NCBI RefSeq assembly: GCF_002099425.1 | Contig: NW_018344125.1 | Location: 6,443,001 to 6,507,000, forward strand | Origin: Phascolarctos cinereus | Taxonomy: Eukaryota; Chordata; Mammalia; Diprotodontia; Phascolarctidae | DNA: 64,000 nucleotides | Direction: 5' to 3' | Shown: one piece after another, positions 23,314 through 33,129 of the stretch | Layout of the letters: every line of letters begins with the position of its first letter | Numbering within the stretch: the first letter of the stretch is position 1 | Position numbers and translations under genes: made by a program | The notes under the pieces: generated by a model | Told to the model about the DNA's origin: nothing | Seen by the model: only the letters and a program-made list of their open reading frames with translations | Databases searched by the model: none

Positions 23314-24369
23314 CTACTTGAGTTTTAAACTCTTTGTTAAGGTAAAAGTCTGCTTCCAATGTGGAGAATGTACAGTCCCAAGCTTTGGGGGTTTGTATAG
23401 CTGTTTTCAGAGATATTTCTAGGGATCTGTAAATTTTCAGTTCTTCCAAGGTAGTATGATAAGGGTCGAGGTGTTTACTCTTTTCCTGGCCTGTGCTCTG
23501 GTCTTTGAGTGACCAGCCACAAGCAGTCTTTTCTCTCTTGGAACTGTGAGGAGGGTTTTTCTCTTCACTGCCGCTACAAGCTCCACGGTGCCAGCACTCC
23601 TCCTCACCCCAGGACCGCCATCCAGAACTGTTACCCAGATCCAAGCACTCTGCAACAGCAAAGAGATCCCTGCAGTCCCCCTCCGATCAGCCACTTGATT
23701 CCCCCTTAGTCTGTGGGCTGGAAGCTCAGGACACAGCCACCGCCCCGAGGCCCGCCCTCTGCGCTCTGGAACTGGCTCTGACCTAGCTGCTCTGTCACCG
23801 AAAAAACAGACTTTTCCCACTGACCTTCTAAGTTTTCTTTGGTGTTCGTGGATTGAGGAGTCTGGAAGCCACCACAGCTGCCTGTGATTCAGTCCTCTGA
23901 GGCCTGCTTTAGGTTCTCTGTGGCCTGCATGCCCATGCTGAACTGTGCTCCCCCCTCCCCAGCGCGATATGCCTTTCCGATCAACCATCCAGGCTGTCTT
24001 GGGCTGGAAATTTGCTTTACTCTGTCTTTTTGTGGGTTCTGCTGCTTTAGAATTTGTTTAGAGCCATTTTTTTATGGGTATTTGGAGGGGTTTGGGGGAG
24101 AGCTCAAGCAAGTCACTGTTTTCACGCCGCCATCTTGGCTCTACCCCTCACAAAAATATTTCTAGCAGCTCTTTTTGTGGTGGCAAAGAATTGGAAACTG
24201 AGGGGATGCTCATCAGTTAGGGAATGGCTGGACAAGTTGTGGCATATGAATGTGTCTATTACGTAAGAGGGGGATGGTTTTAAAAAAAATCTGGGAAGAC
24301 ATATGAACTGATACAAAGTGAAATGAGCAGAACCAGAAGATCATTGTACATAGTAATAGTAATATTGTA

Positions 24370-24520
24370 GAGGGCAGCTAGGTGGCACAGTGGATAGAGC
24401 ACTGGCCCTGAAGTCAGGAGGACCTGAGTTCAAATCCAGCCTCAGACCAAACACCTGACACTTAACTAGCTGTGTGACCCTGGGCAAGTCACTTAACCAC
24501 AATTGCCTAAAAAAAAAAAT
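24370..24520 (+). mobile_element. WSINE1/MAR1-type SINE in L1
   Basis: A complete SINE with an A tail, flanked by AGTAATATTGTA at 24358-24369 and 24521-24532. Confidence 0.93.
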
Positions 24521-24541
24521 AGTAATATTGTAATGATAATC

Positions 24542-24790
24542 AGGGCAGGTAGGTGGCACAATGGAGAGAAGCAGTAGGCTTGGAATCAGAAAGACTCATC
24601 TTCATGAGATCAAGTTTGGTCTCAGACACTTGCTAACTGTGAGACCCTGGGCAAGTCACTTCACCCTGTTTGCTTCAGTTCCTTATCTATGTGCTGGAGA
24701 AGGAAATGGCAAACCATTCCAGTGTCTTTGCCCAAAAAAACCCTCAAAATGAGGTCATAAAGAATCAAATACAATTAAAATGCCTGAACA
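24542..24790 (+). mobile_element. SINE (MAR1 type with RTE tail)
   Basis: A long-form SINE with a core and a tail ('gaggtcataaagaatcaaat', then a decayed 'tgcctgaacaac' end). Ends approximate. Confidence 0.82.
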
Positions 24791-25279
24791 ACAATAACGA
24801 TGATCCTCTATTAAAGTCTTAGCTGCTCTGACAATCAACTGTTAAAGTCTTAGCTACTCTGTTCAATATAATGATCCAGGACAATTCCAAAAGACTCATG
24901 ATAAAAACAATGCTATTCACCTCCAGAAAGTGAATTGATGTACTCTAAGTATATATCAAAGTATATAGTTTTTCACTTTATTTTTCTTTCTTTTCTTTTT
25001 TGAAACATGGTTCATATAAAAATATGTTTTGCATGATTTCACATCATATTGCTTGGCTTCTCAGTGAGTGGGGCAGAAGCTAGAGGGAAGGAGAGAATTT
25101 AAAACTCAAAATTAAACAAAGGAATACTAAAAATTAATTAATTAAATTTTAAAATGTTAGGTACTGTCATAATTTGAGGATTCACTATGGCTACTATTTC
25201 TAATCAGGCAATCCCATTACCTCTTGCAGATGGTTTTGTGAGTTGATGGGGCCAAAGAAATTTGTCTCTCTGTGGGCAA

Positions 25280-25510
25280 CCTTCTAGCTGCATTTAGCTA
25301 GGCTGGTCAGAGGATCAGGAGCTTGAAAGGACCTCAGAGGCACCTCAGTTCAGCCCCTTCATTCTACAGAAGAGGAAACAGAGGCTCAGAAAGGTCAAGT
25401 GGCTGCCCAAGGTCACACAGGTACTATGAATCAGAGGCAGCATTTGAACCTAGGTCCTCTGACTCCACAGAAGCCAGTCAGTATTCTTTCCACCATACTA
25501 TTCTGTTTCC
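25280..25510 (-). repeat. MIR-like relic in copy B
   Basis: Carries 'gaggaaacagaggctcagaa', 'gcccaaggtcacacagg' and 'catttgaacctaggtcctct'. Partner at 13.86-14.06 kb, and inverted at 36.98-37.17 kb in copy C. Confidence 0.75.
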
Positions 25511-25709
25511 CAGGGTAAGTTTTGCCCCTCAACCACGGTTTCCCCAGCAGACATCAGATTTTGGCTTTTAAATCTCCACAAAGAAAGGGTAAAGGACCTT
25601 AAGCTTTCATTGAGCAATCAGGCTAATAACATAGCAAATATACGACGGTCTTTATTTTTATCTGGTGAAAAATACAAAGTACAAAAGTACAAAAAAAGCA
25701 TCTGTACTT

Positions 25710-25785
25710 GAACACAGTGCCTGGCTCATACACAGCAGGTACTTAATAAATGCTTGCTTGATTGGCTGGGGCCATACAGAGTCAA
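25710..25785 (+). repeat. L2/CR1-type tail in copy B
   Basis: 'cacagtgcctggctcatacacagcagg' type sequence followed by 'acttaataaatgcttgcttg'. This is the point where copy A received three SINEs. Confidence 0.55.
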
Positions 25786-26409
25786 GACAACTCTTCTTCC
25801 CTCTCCAATGGTCTTGTCTATCTCCCCAGGGTCTATCGTTTGGTTGAGGTCTCCCATTCACCAAGGAGAAAGTCCCTGGGATCAACAGAATCCACTCCTC
25901 TCCCTCTGCTGGGGTTCATCTTCTCAAGGACTTAGATCTCCAGATTGAAAGCACTCACCTCCACCTCCTCCCAAATCATCCTTGCACTCTCTATTTTACA
26001 GGACTATGGGGGGTAAAGCCCTTTGCAAACCTGAAAGTCTGGAGAGATGAGAGCTATTGCCAGTCTTATGACTCTCCTTAGGGCTCTATGTTGGCATGAT
26101 GATGCTAGGGAGTGGCTCATTGACAGAAGTGGTTTTAGACAAGCTTCCACCTGGGAACCTGGGCCACCTTCTTCTGGGTGAGGAATGGTCAGAAGGCTGC
26201 TCCTCCTTACCATAAGCTGTCCTAACAACCAGAGCCATGCATTCCAATCCAGTGCAAGGCAATTAATCCACAAACATTTATTAAGCACCTAGTATGGTCC
26301 AGGAACTCTTCTGGGCACTGGGGATAGGAGCAATGAAGGAAACAACCCTTACTCACAATAGCCAATAAACCCTTTCTGATCTCCAGCCCTGACAAGCCAT
26401 CTCAGAAAT

Positions 26410-27360
26410 AGGCCACTAGCAAGAAGCAGGAGCTTGGATGGAAAGTGGGGATGGCTCAGTGCTGCTCATCCCCACAGGGTGAAGAAACACAAGGCAGGGC
26501 CCACAGCCTCCTCCTGCCCTGGAAGATTCCCCCCCTACTTCCTGGCCTGGTGTGGTCATTCCTGCAGCATGGCTTGGGGCAGAGGGAGCTGCTGAACTAC
26601 TCATTTCTTGAGAAACCAAGTGCTTTAGACCCCCATTGGAGGGGTCCTGACACAGGAAACAGGGAAGCTTGTCCACAGGGCTGACCTTTGATAGGGGCAG
26701 GATAGGCATCTGTCTATGCAGTGTGATTTCAGGGGTACAGACAGTGCCCTCCCCTTCTCCCATCCCCAAATCTCTGACACTGACCACTAAATCCCACTCA
26801 CTCACTGTGATGGAGTGGAAAAGCCTCTGGTTTTGGATGCGGAGTTAGCATGTATGGCCCCCTGCCCCAATTCTTTCCTTGGCTCCCCTTTCCTCCTTTG
26901 TCAGGTTGAATCAGAACCTCCCCCTTTTGCAGTGTAGAGGGGGTCACAGTCTCTGCAACTTCGGAGTGGTCCTAGCCCCAGGCAGAAGGAGGCATGCTTT
27001 CAGTCCCCCTCCTCATTTCTTCTTACAGGACTGAGCAGAATCAGACACTGCCACTTGTTGCAGGGGTGTATGTATGTCCAGGAGAGGGAGGTGTGCTGGC
27101 AAAGTCTCTGGAGCAGTACGGCCCAAGGGCAGGAGCCCAGCTGCCAATTTGCCAGTTCTTGGGCCCAGGTGGCAACTGGGAGGCTTGTTGGGGAGGGGTG
27201 CTGAGTGATTGTTTTAAGGATTATTGCTCTCCTCCAGCTTATTCTACTTTTGGAGAGTTCAAAGGGTTAGGATGAGTTTCCTGACATGGAGCCTAAATTT
27301 GTCTCTCTGAAGCTTCCCTTACACCTCCACCCCACTTGCTCCAAATTTCTTCCCTCTGGG
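26410..27360. other. Copy B non-coding stretch, nothing identified
   Basis: No repeat family or exon is recognised. It is partly collinear with 15.78-16.0 and 16.77-16.92 kb of copy A. Open frames near 26.4-26.8 kb have no recognisable product. Confidence 0.45.
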
Positions 27361-27369
27361 GTTAAAGAG

Positions 27370-28215
27370 AACACAGTCAACTAGTACTTATTAAGCACCT
27401 ACTGTGTGCCAGTCATTGTGCTAAATAAAGTGCAGGGATACAAAAAAAGGCCAAAGACAATCCCTGCTCTGAAGGAGCTCACATTCTAAAGGGGGAGAAA
27501 ACAAGCCAACTACATACAGACCAGATCTATACAGGATAAATTAGAGACAATCAAGAGGGAAAGCACTAGCATGAAGGGTGACCAGGAAAGGCTTCCAAGG
27601 AAGTAAGGAGATGGAGATGAAGAGGTCGAGAGTTCTAGACATAGGGGACAGCCAATGAAAACACTGGAAGCAGGGAGATGAGTGTCATCTTCCAGAAACT
27701 ACAAGGAGGTCAGTGTCACTGGATCTCAGAGTATGTGGGGGGCAGCCAGGTATGAGAAGACTGCTGAGGTAGGAAGAGACCAGGCTATGAAGGGCTTCAA
27801 AGGCCAAACAGGATTTTAAATTCGATCCTGGAGATGATAGGGAGCCACTCAAATTAACTGAATAGGGTGCTAACATGATCGGACCTGCTGCGTAAGAAGT
27901 TCACACAAGAGCTGAGCGGAGGGTGGACTGAAGTGAGAAGACCCTGGAGGCAGGGGGATTGGCTGGCAGGCCTCTGCAACAGTGCAGGCAGGAGGTGATG
28001 AGGGCCTGTGCCACAGTGGTGGCAGAATCAGAGGAGAGAATGTGGAGTATACCAGAGATGGTAAGAGGGTAGAAGTGAGAAAAGTTGGCAAATAATTGGA
28101 CATGGGGGGGCAGGGTGAGAGAGAATAAGGAATCCAGGATGATGCCTAGGTTGTAAGCCTCAGTGACTGGGAGAATGGAGGTACCCCAGATAGCATAGGG
28201 AGGTCCCAATTAGTG
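27370..28215 (-). repeat. L2/CR1-type LINE, antisense, in copy B
   Basis: On the minus strand it encodes pieces such as CLAFEALHSLVSSYLSSLL and VTEAYNLGIILDSLFSLTLP, typical of the C-terminal part of the L2-clade reverse transcriptase, in broken frames. The 3' UTR lies to the left (27.37-27.65 kb). Confidence 0.8.
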
Positions 28216-28469
28216 GGAATGATAGATCTCATAAAATGGTCACATATATTCAAGAATTCACACTATTGGACATTACGTAAAATATGGTCACTGGTTCCAC
28301 CTCACTAGAAATATGTAGTATGAATTTTAATAATGTGATCAATCCATGGGATTCATTATTGTCACTAATCCTAATCAGGACTTAAGTGTAATAGAGAAGT
28401 TAGAAAGAGGGGACAGTTTGGGGGAAAAGATAATGACTTGTTTTGGACACAGTGAGCTCATGATGTCTA

Positions 28470-29090
28470 TGAGATATCTAGTTCAGTATGTCTGACAGAC
28501 AGATGAAGTTGCAAGGTCAATGAAAGACAAATAAATCTGAGAATCATCTGCATAGTGTCAATAGTTCAATCCAAGGGAGCTGATAAGACAAGTGAAATGG
28601 TACACAGAGATAAAAGGACTCAGGACAAAGCCTTGAGGGACCCCTACACTAAGCATGCAGGACCTGGAAAAATAACCAGCAAAGGAGACCACGGAGTGGT
28701 CAGATAGTTGGAGAAGGCCCAGTCATGAAAACCTGGAGAGAAACAGCAGTTTCAACGGCTACAGAAAACAGAAAAGGTCACTGGATTTGGCAAGTAAGAG
28801 ATTATTAGTAACTTTGGAGAGAGCAGTTCCAGTTGAATGATTAGGTCTCAAGCCAAACTGCCAAAATAAGAGGGGAATAATCAGGAAGTAAGTAGAGACA
28901 CCCACTGTAGACAGCTTTTTCATGGAGTTTAGCCCTCAAAGCAGAGAAGAGACATGGTAGCAGGGATGGATGGAAGCAGTCAGTAGAGAGGGAGAGATTG
29001 AACATTGGATGAGACATTGGGGATGATAGAGAGGGGGCAGTCTGCTGGAGAAGATGGGAAGCAATGAGATCTCACCTGTGCACGGAGACA
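28470..29090 (-). repeat. L2/CR1-type LINE, antisense, upstream part
   Basis: Family phrases: 'gggagctgataagacaag', 'acaaagccttgagggacccc', 'aactttggagagagcagtt', 'ggggatgatagagagggggc', 'tctgctggagaagatggga'. Old. Confidence 0.7.
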
Positions 29091-29585
29091 GGTTTGCCTT
29101 GGCATTCCTCACAAACTGCTCTGGATTGGGCTTTGAAAGTCCTTGACAATCTGGCTGCAGCCTCCCTTACCAGGCTGCCTACATATCACTTCCTTTCACA
29201 CACTTTATGCCCCAGTCAAACTGCCATCTTACTGTTCCCAGAACGGGAGGTTACATGACCCCAATTCTGTGACTTCCATGGGCTGTCTGGCATACTTGGG
29301 AATGCTCATTCTCCTTCCCCACCTCTTATAACCCACAGCTCCCTTTAAGACTCAGTTCTTCTTCAAGAAGACTTTCCTCAGTGTCCGTTCTGCACCCCTG
29401 CCCACTTCAAAATCACTTGACACATATCCTGGATTTACTTAATCTGTGAACATGTATCTTCTCAGTAGAAGGGAAAGATCCTCGCTGAGGGCAAGATTGT
29501 TTCCTTTTTATCATTGTACCTATAGTGCCCTTCACAGTGCCTGGGGCCCAGCAGACGTGATTCATAAACGCTTGTTGACTGACTC
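29090..29585 (+). repeat. LINE (L2/CR1-type) 3' end
   Basis: Ends in 'gaggg-aagattgtttc', 'cacagtgcctggggcccagc', 'ataaacgcttgttgactgac'. The upstream part has 'aagactcagttcttcttcaa', typical of the 3' segment. Confidence 0.6.
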
Positions 29586-29654
29586 TGATGACCTAGAGAC
29601 AGACTTGGTCCAGCCCTCCACCTCTATGACTGGGGCTCTCATCACAGCCCAGTG

Positions 29655-29815
29655 GGGAGAGGTAATGACTTTGGAGTCGATGGACATGAGTTTAAATTCC
29701 AGATCTGCCACCTGTGTGACCTTGGGGAAGTCACCCTCCTCTCTGCACCTGTTGACTCATCTATAAAATGAGAATAACTAGACTATATATCCTCTAAGGT
29801 CCTTCCCAATTCCTT
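29655..29815 (+). repeat. MIR relic
   Basis: Contains 'gacctgtgtgaccttgggg'-like and 'ctcatctataaaatgagaa' core phrases. Confidence 0.75.
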
Positions 29816-30177
29816 ATGTCTTTGCTCCCATTGTGGGGGAGGGGGGGTTAGGAATGGAGATTAAGTGTTTAAAGGTTTTTAAAGGCTTGACCTACTACTT
29901 TGACCAAGAAGTGACTTCTCCTGTCTTTATTCACTAAAATGAGTCTTTGAGGAATGTGCATGTCCTGGTTAGAGGATGGGTAGATTAATGACAAATGGGC
30001 TCTCTGTACCTGCTATTGATTCTTTCGATTAGCATCACTCCTCTTGGACTGTGGAACACACCCTTTCATGTTCCAGTATTCTGTGAAAGATGTTGTGTGT
30101 GCTTTAGTCACCCATTTCACAGTGAAGTATGTTGATGACTTCCTAGTTTTTTTCTCCTATAACCTTTTTCTTTTCTT
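29816..30177. other. Non-coding, nothing identified
   Basis: No repeat family or exon was recognised. A short open frame at 30.04-30.24 kb runs into the SINE. Confidence 0.4.
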
Positions 30178-30342
30178 TTCTTTTTTTTTTTTTTGTGAAG
30201 CAATTGGGGTTAAGGACTTGCCAGGGTCAAACAGGTAGTAAGTGTTAACTGTCTGGTATGAGGTGGGATATGAACTCAGGTCCTCTTGACTCCAGGCCCA
30301 GTACTCTATCCACTGCATCACCTAGCTGGCCCCCCCCCAATA
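30178..30342 (-). mobile_element. WSINE1/MAR1-type SINE, antisense
   Basis: A T-rich left end, the reversed core ('gaactcaggtcctcttgactc') and the reversed head 'cacctagctggcccc'. Confidence 0.9.
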
Positions 30343-30469
30343 ATCTTGATGGAACACCCAGCATATGTTGGCTCAGACAGACTGAGCCCTCTCGCCATAG
30401 CAATCATTTCTGTGATCAGCTAGAGAAACATGCATTTGCTCAAGCAGAAATCATGCTCCTTACTGACCT

Positions 30470-30995
30470 TATTATCATAGAACAGAGAGCTGGAGAGGGG
30501 GCTAGGAGATTAACTAATGCCAACTGCTCATTTTACAGAGGAAGAAAAGGCGGCTCACACTGAGAGGTGGGGGGGAGCAGGAACTTGTCCCATATTATAC
30601 AGATGGGATATAGAATTTGAATTGAGGTCCTTTGGTCCCAACCTAATGCTTTATCTTATTCTGAAGGAGCCCAGAAACAGAAAGTCCCAGAGAAACTACC
30701 AGCCATTGTTTAAGAAGCCCGAGGAGAATTGAATATGGGAGCTCAAAGAGACCTCAGAGACCATCTAAGATAGTTGTCTCATTTTATGGAATATGAAACG
30801 GAGGCCCAGAGATGGAAAGGGACTTCTCTCTCAGGTCAAATAAGTAGAAGTAACAGGGTACCCATTTGAGCTCAAGCTCTTTGGCTCCCAATATAACAGC
30901 TCTGTCACCCCTGCACCCACCTCTGGGGGCCTACCAGTCTTGCTCCAAGGGGTCAGACATTAAGAGCGGGCAGAGGGATTAGAGATGACCCAGCA
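30470..30995 (+). repeat. Duplicated block D1
   Basis: Collinear with block D2 (48.56-49.14 kb): 'gagaccatcta', 'tttggctccca-ata-aacag', 'acccacctc-ggg', 'ctaccagt', 'caaggggtcaga', 'attaagag'. It includes MIR-like pieces, but the match extends beyond them. Both copies lie upstream of a CpG-rich island. Confidence 0.6.
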
Positions 30996-31009
30996 TGCCT
31001 TCATTCACT

Positions 31010-31235
31010 TTTTTTTGCTTTGTTTTCAATTTTATTTTATCTTGAACTTAAGAAATACAACAAGTATTTCTATAACATAGAATAGGAAAAAAGATGATTG
31101 TACATGAAATTGCAAATTTATTATGTACAACTTGCTATTGTTTTTAAATATATAATAAAATCATCATGTAGCTCTTTTCCCCCCTTTTTTCCTTCCTCTC
31201 CTCCCCTCCCCTGAGATGGCTATCATTAGACAGGA
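31010..31235 (-). mobile_element. L1-type LINE 3' UTR fragment, antisense
   Basis: Carries 'aacttaagaaatacaacaag', 'tttctataacatagaatagg' and 'caacttgctattg', then C/T-rich sequence, as in marsupial L1 3' ends read in reverse. Confidence 0.65.
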
Positions 31236-31259
31236 CAAGAGGAGTGAGAGCCTGGAGGG

Positions 31260-31980
31260 GTTTACTTCATCCAGCGGACGACAGGTGTTAACTCTCTAGC
31301 AAAGGCAAAGCTGAGCTCCTAGGAGAGGGACATGGTGTGTGCGTATGGCAGGCGGCGGCGGGACCCTGTGACCTCAGGCGAGACGAGGAACTAGGCCTCC
31401 GTTGATCTCGGGTCTCGGGGTACGGCCCCTGGTCACTCAGCCCGGGAAGAAGGCCACATTTACCTCCAGATGAACAAAAGAACCAGTGAGAACAAAAGTC
31501 CCAGAAGCACAAGCTCCGGAAGCACACAGCTGGAAAGCCGAGGGCCCGGAAGCGGAAGCCACAACAGACAAGGCCCCGGAAGTGGAAGTCGGATAGCGGA
31601 AGTCCCCGGAAGCAGAAGCCAAAGAGTAGAAGCCCCGGAAGTAGAAGTCCGTGGTGTTGACAAGCGGGAGGGGGCTCTGAAGTAAGATCCGGAGGCGGAG
31701 CTCACGTCTTGGGGTACGTGGTGGGCGGGATCTGGCAAGGGGCGCGCCCACGTTACGTTAGGGCAGGCGGCAAAGATGATTTTAGCCGGGCCTGGGCAAT
31801 GGGGGCGGAGCCGGTGCTTAGACTTCCTTCAGAGGGAATGCCCTCAGGACGCGGGGTGGACCTGAATGGGGAGGTGGGAACTCTTCAGTCCTTCCTGGGG
31901 GTTGGCTTTCCTTCAGCCCGAGGGACGGAGGCCGGTTGGGAGTGGAATCTGTTACACAAGGGCGCGGGGCTTACCTTAGC
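31260..31980. promoter_or_regulatory. CpG-rich island, probable promoter
   Basis: CpG dinucleotides are frequent here and rare in the flanks. It holds a 30-bp minisatellite of ETS-type CCGGAAG sites (31486-31655), GC boxes (GGGCGGG near 31727 and GGGGGCGGAGC near 31803) and a TACGT-containing stretch. There is no clear TATA box. These are features of TATA-less, often bidirectional, promoters. On the minus strand CTGGAG|GTAAAT (about 31453-31467) could be a first-exon donor. No linked coding exon was found in the window. Confidence 0.6.
31486..31655. repeat. 30-bp minisatellite of ETS-type sites
   Basis: CCGGAA occurs at 31516, 31546, 31576, 31606 and 31635, a spacing of 30, 30, 30 and 29 bp. 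Most units carry a second GAAG about 8 bp later. CCGGAAGT is the classical GABP/ELK-type ETS site. Because 30 is a multiple of 3, open frames run through it on both strands, which explains the small ORFs there. Confidence 0.85.
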
Positions 31981-32044
31981 ACTGGGATGACTCCCCCCTC
32001 TCCCAGGCCCCTCAGCTGGTGGGCTCCTGTTCAACCGGGGGGGG

Positions 32045-32745
32045 GGGTAGTTTAAGTGCTTATTGTGTGCCGGCCCTGTGCTAAGCATTGGGGATGCAAA
32101 GAAAGACAATATATAATTCCCGCTCTTGAGGAGTTTACAATCTAATGGAGGAAGCTGGGACAATATGCAAACAAAAAGAGCGTTCCAGGCATGCAAGACT
32201 GCTAGAAAAAAGTGCCCTCAGCTGAGATAGAGTGTTTTGTTTGAGGAATAGGAAGGAGGCCATGTTACTGGTTAGTATTTGGGGGAGAGGGGGATAATGT
32301 GTAATAAAACTGTAAAGGTAGGGGGTGGCAGAGTTTATGAAGGGCTTTGAATGCCAAACAGCATTTTGAATTTGATCCTGGAGGTGATAGGGAGCCACTG
32401 GAGTTTGGGGGCTGGGGGTGGGGAGTGACATGATTAGACCTGAGCTTTAAAGAGATCACTTTTGGTGACTTAATGGAGAATGGACTGGAGTGGGGAGAGA
32501 CTGAGGCAGGCAGACCCACTAGCAGCTACTACAATAATTCAGAAGTGAGGTGATAGAGGGTAGCCATGTCAGAGAAGAGAAGGGGGTGGGGTGTTCAAGA
32601 TATTGCAAAGGTAAACATCAATAGGCCTTGGTAATAGCTTGGTTATGGGGAAGGGTGTGAGAGGTAGTGAGGAAGCAGCAGTAATATGATTAGACCTGTA
32701 CTCTGATCATCATTGGCAGCATTTATTAAGTGACTACTATATGAT
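32045..32745 (-). repeat. L2/CR1-type LINE, antisense
   Basis: Phrases: 'ctaagcattggggatgcaaa', 'gagtttacaatctaatggag', 'gaagggctttgaatgccaaa', 'tttgatcctggaggtgatag', 'gggagccactggagttt'. Confidence 0.8.
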
Positions 32746-32752
32746 AAGTGGA

Positions 32753-32985
32753 GGCAGCTAGGTGGTGTTGCAATGGATAGATCGCTAGGCCTGGAGTCAG
32801 GAAGACCTGAGTTCAAATATGGCCTCAGATGCTTTCTAGCTGTGTGACACTGGGCAAGTCATTTAACCCTGTTTGCCTTAATCCACTAGAGAAGGAAATG
32901 ACAAACCACCATAGTATCTTTGCCAAGAAAACTCCATATAGGGTCATAAAGGGTTGGACACAACTGAACAACAGCAATATGCCAA
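32753..32985 (+). mobile_element. SINE (MAR1 type with RTE tail)
   Basis: Head GGCAGCTAGGTGGTG, core, and tail 'gggtcataaagggttggaca' then 'caactgaacaac'. Confidence 0.87.
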
Positions 32986-33125
32986 GCACTATGATAAGAC
33001 CTTTACAAATAATATCTCATTTGATCCTCAACAATAGTTGAGGAAACAGCAGCCATTGACTTGCCTCGGATCACGTAAGTGTCTGAGTAAATGTCTGAGG
33101 CTTTATTTGAACTCGTCTTCCCTAG
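32986..33125 (+). repeat. MIR/THER1-type relic
   Basis: 'aagcactatgataaga', 'atctcatttgatcctcaaca', then a decayed core. Confidence 0.6.
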
Positions 33126-33129
33126 CTGC

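Larger units (their letters stand above)
21194..24149 (-). mobile_element. HAL1 (half-L1, ORF2-less), nearly 3 kb, inside L1
   Basis: On the minus strand it runs from a GC-rich 5' UTR (24149 down to about 23.32 kb) through ORF1 (23.31-22.27 kb) straight into a C/T-rich 3' UTR. There is no ORF2. A 15-bp target duplication flanks it: ACAAAAATACTTCTA (21179-21193) and ACAAAAATATTTCTA (24150-24164), one mismatch. The ends are therefore defined and the element is probably full length. ORF1 is broken by frame changes. Confidence 0.93.
24165..25148 (+). mobile_element. L1 3' part, right piece
   Basis: Continues the L1 after HAL1 with 'gcagctctttttgtggtggc', 'gaatggctggacaagttgtg', and the 3' UTR to an A/T-rich end at 25.15 kb. 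Two SINEs (24370-24520 and 24542-24790) lie within it. Confidence 0.88.
20560..29080 (+). repeat. Low-copy repeat, copy B
   Basis: Collinear with copy A once the L1/HAL1 block (21.05-25.15 kb) is set aside. Copy A continues from 'gaaaatgttaggtactatta', which in copy B is split between 'gaaatgttaggcactccatt' at 21.04 kb and 'aaaatgttaggtactgtcat' at 25.15 kb. Similarity by eye is moderate, so the duplication is old. Confidence 0.75.

Noticed and set aside
23437-23988. A 183-residue GC-rich minus-strand protein
   Set aside because: It falls within the 5' UTR of the HAL1, upstream of ORF1, and shows no known domain.
31437-31751. Overlapping small proteins at the ETS island, including an ATG-started 71-residue frame at 31470
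   Set aside because: The 30-bp period is divisible by 3, so several frames stay open on both strands by construction. No domain is recognisable.
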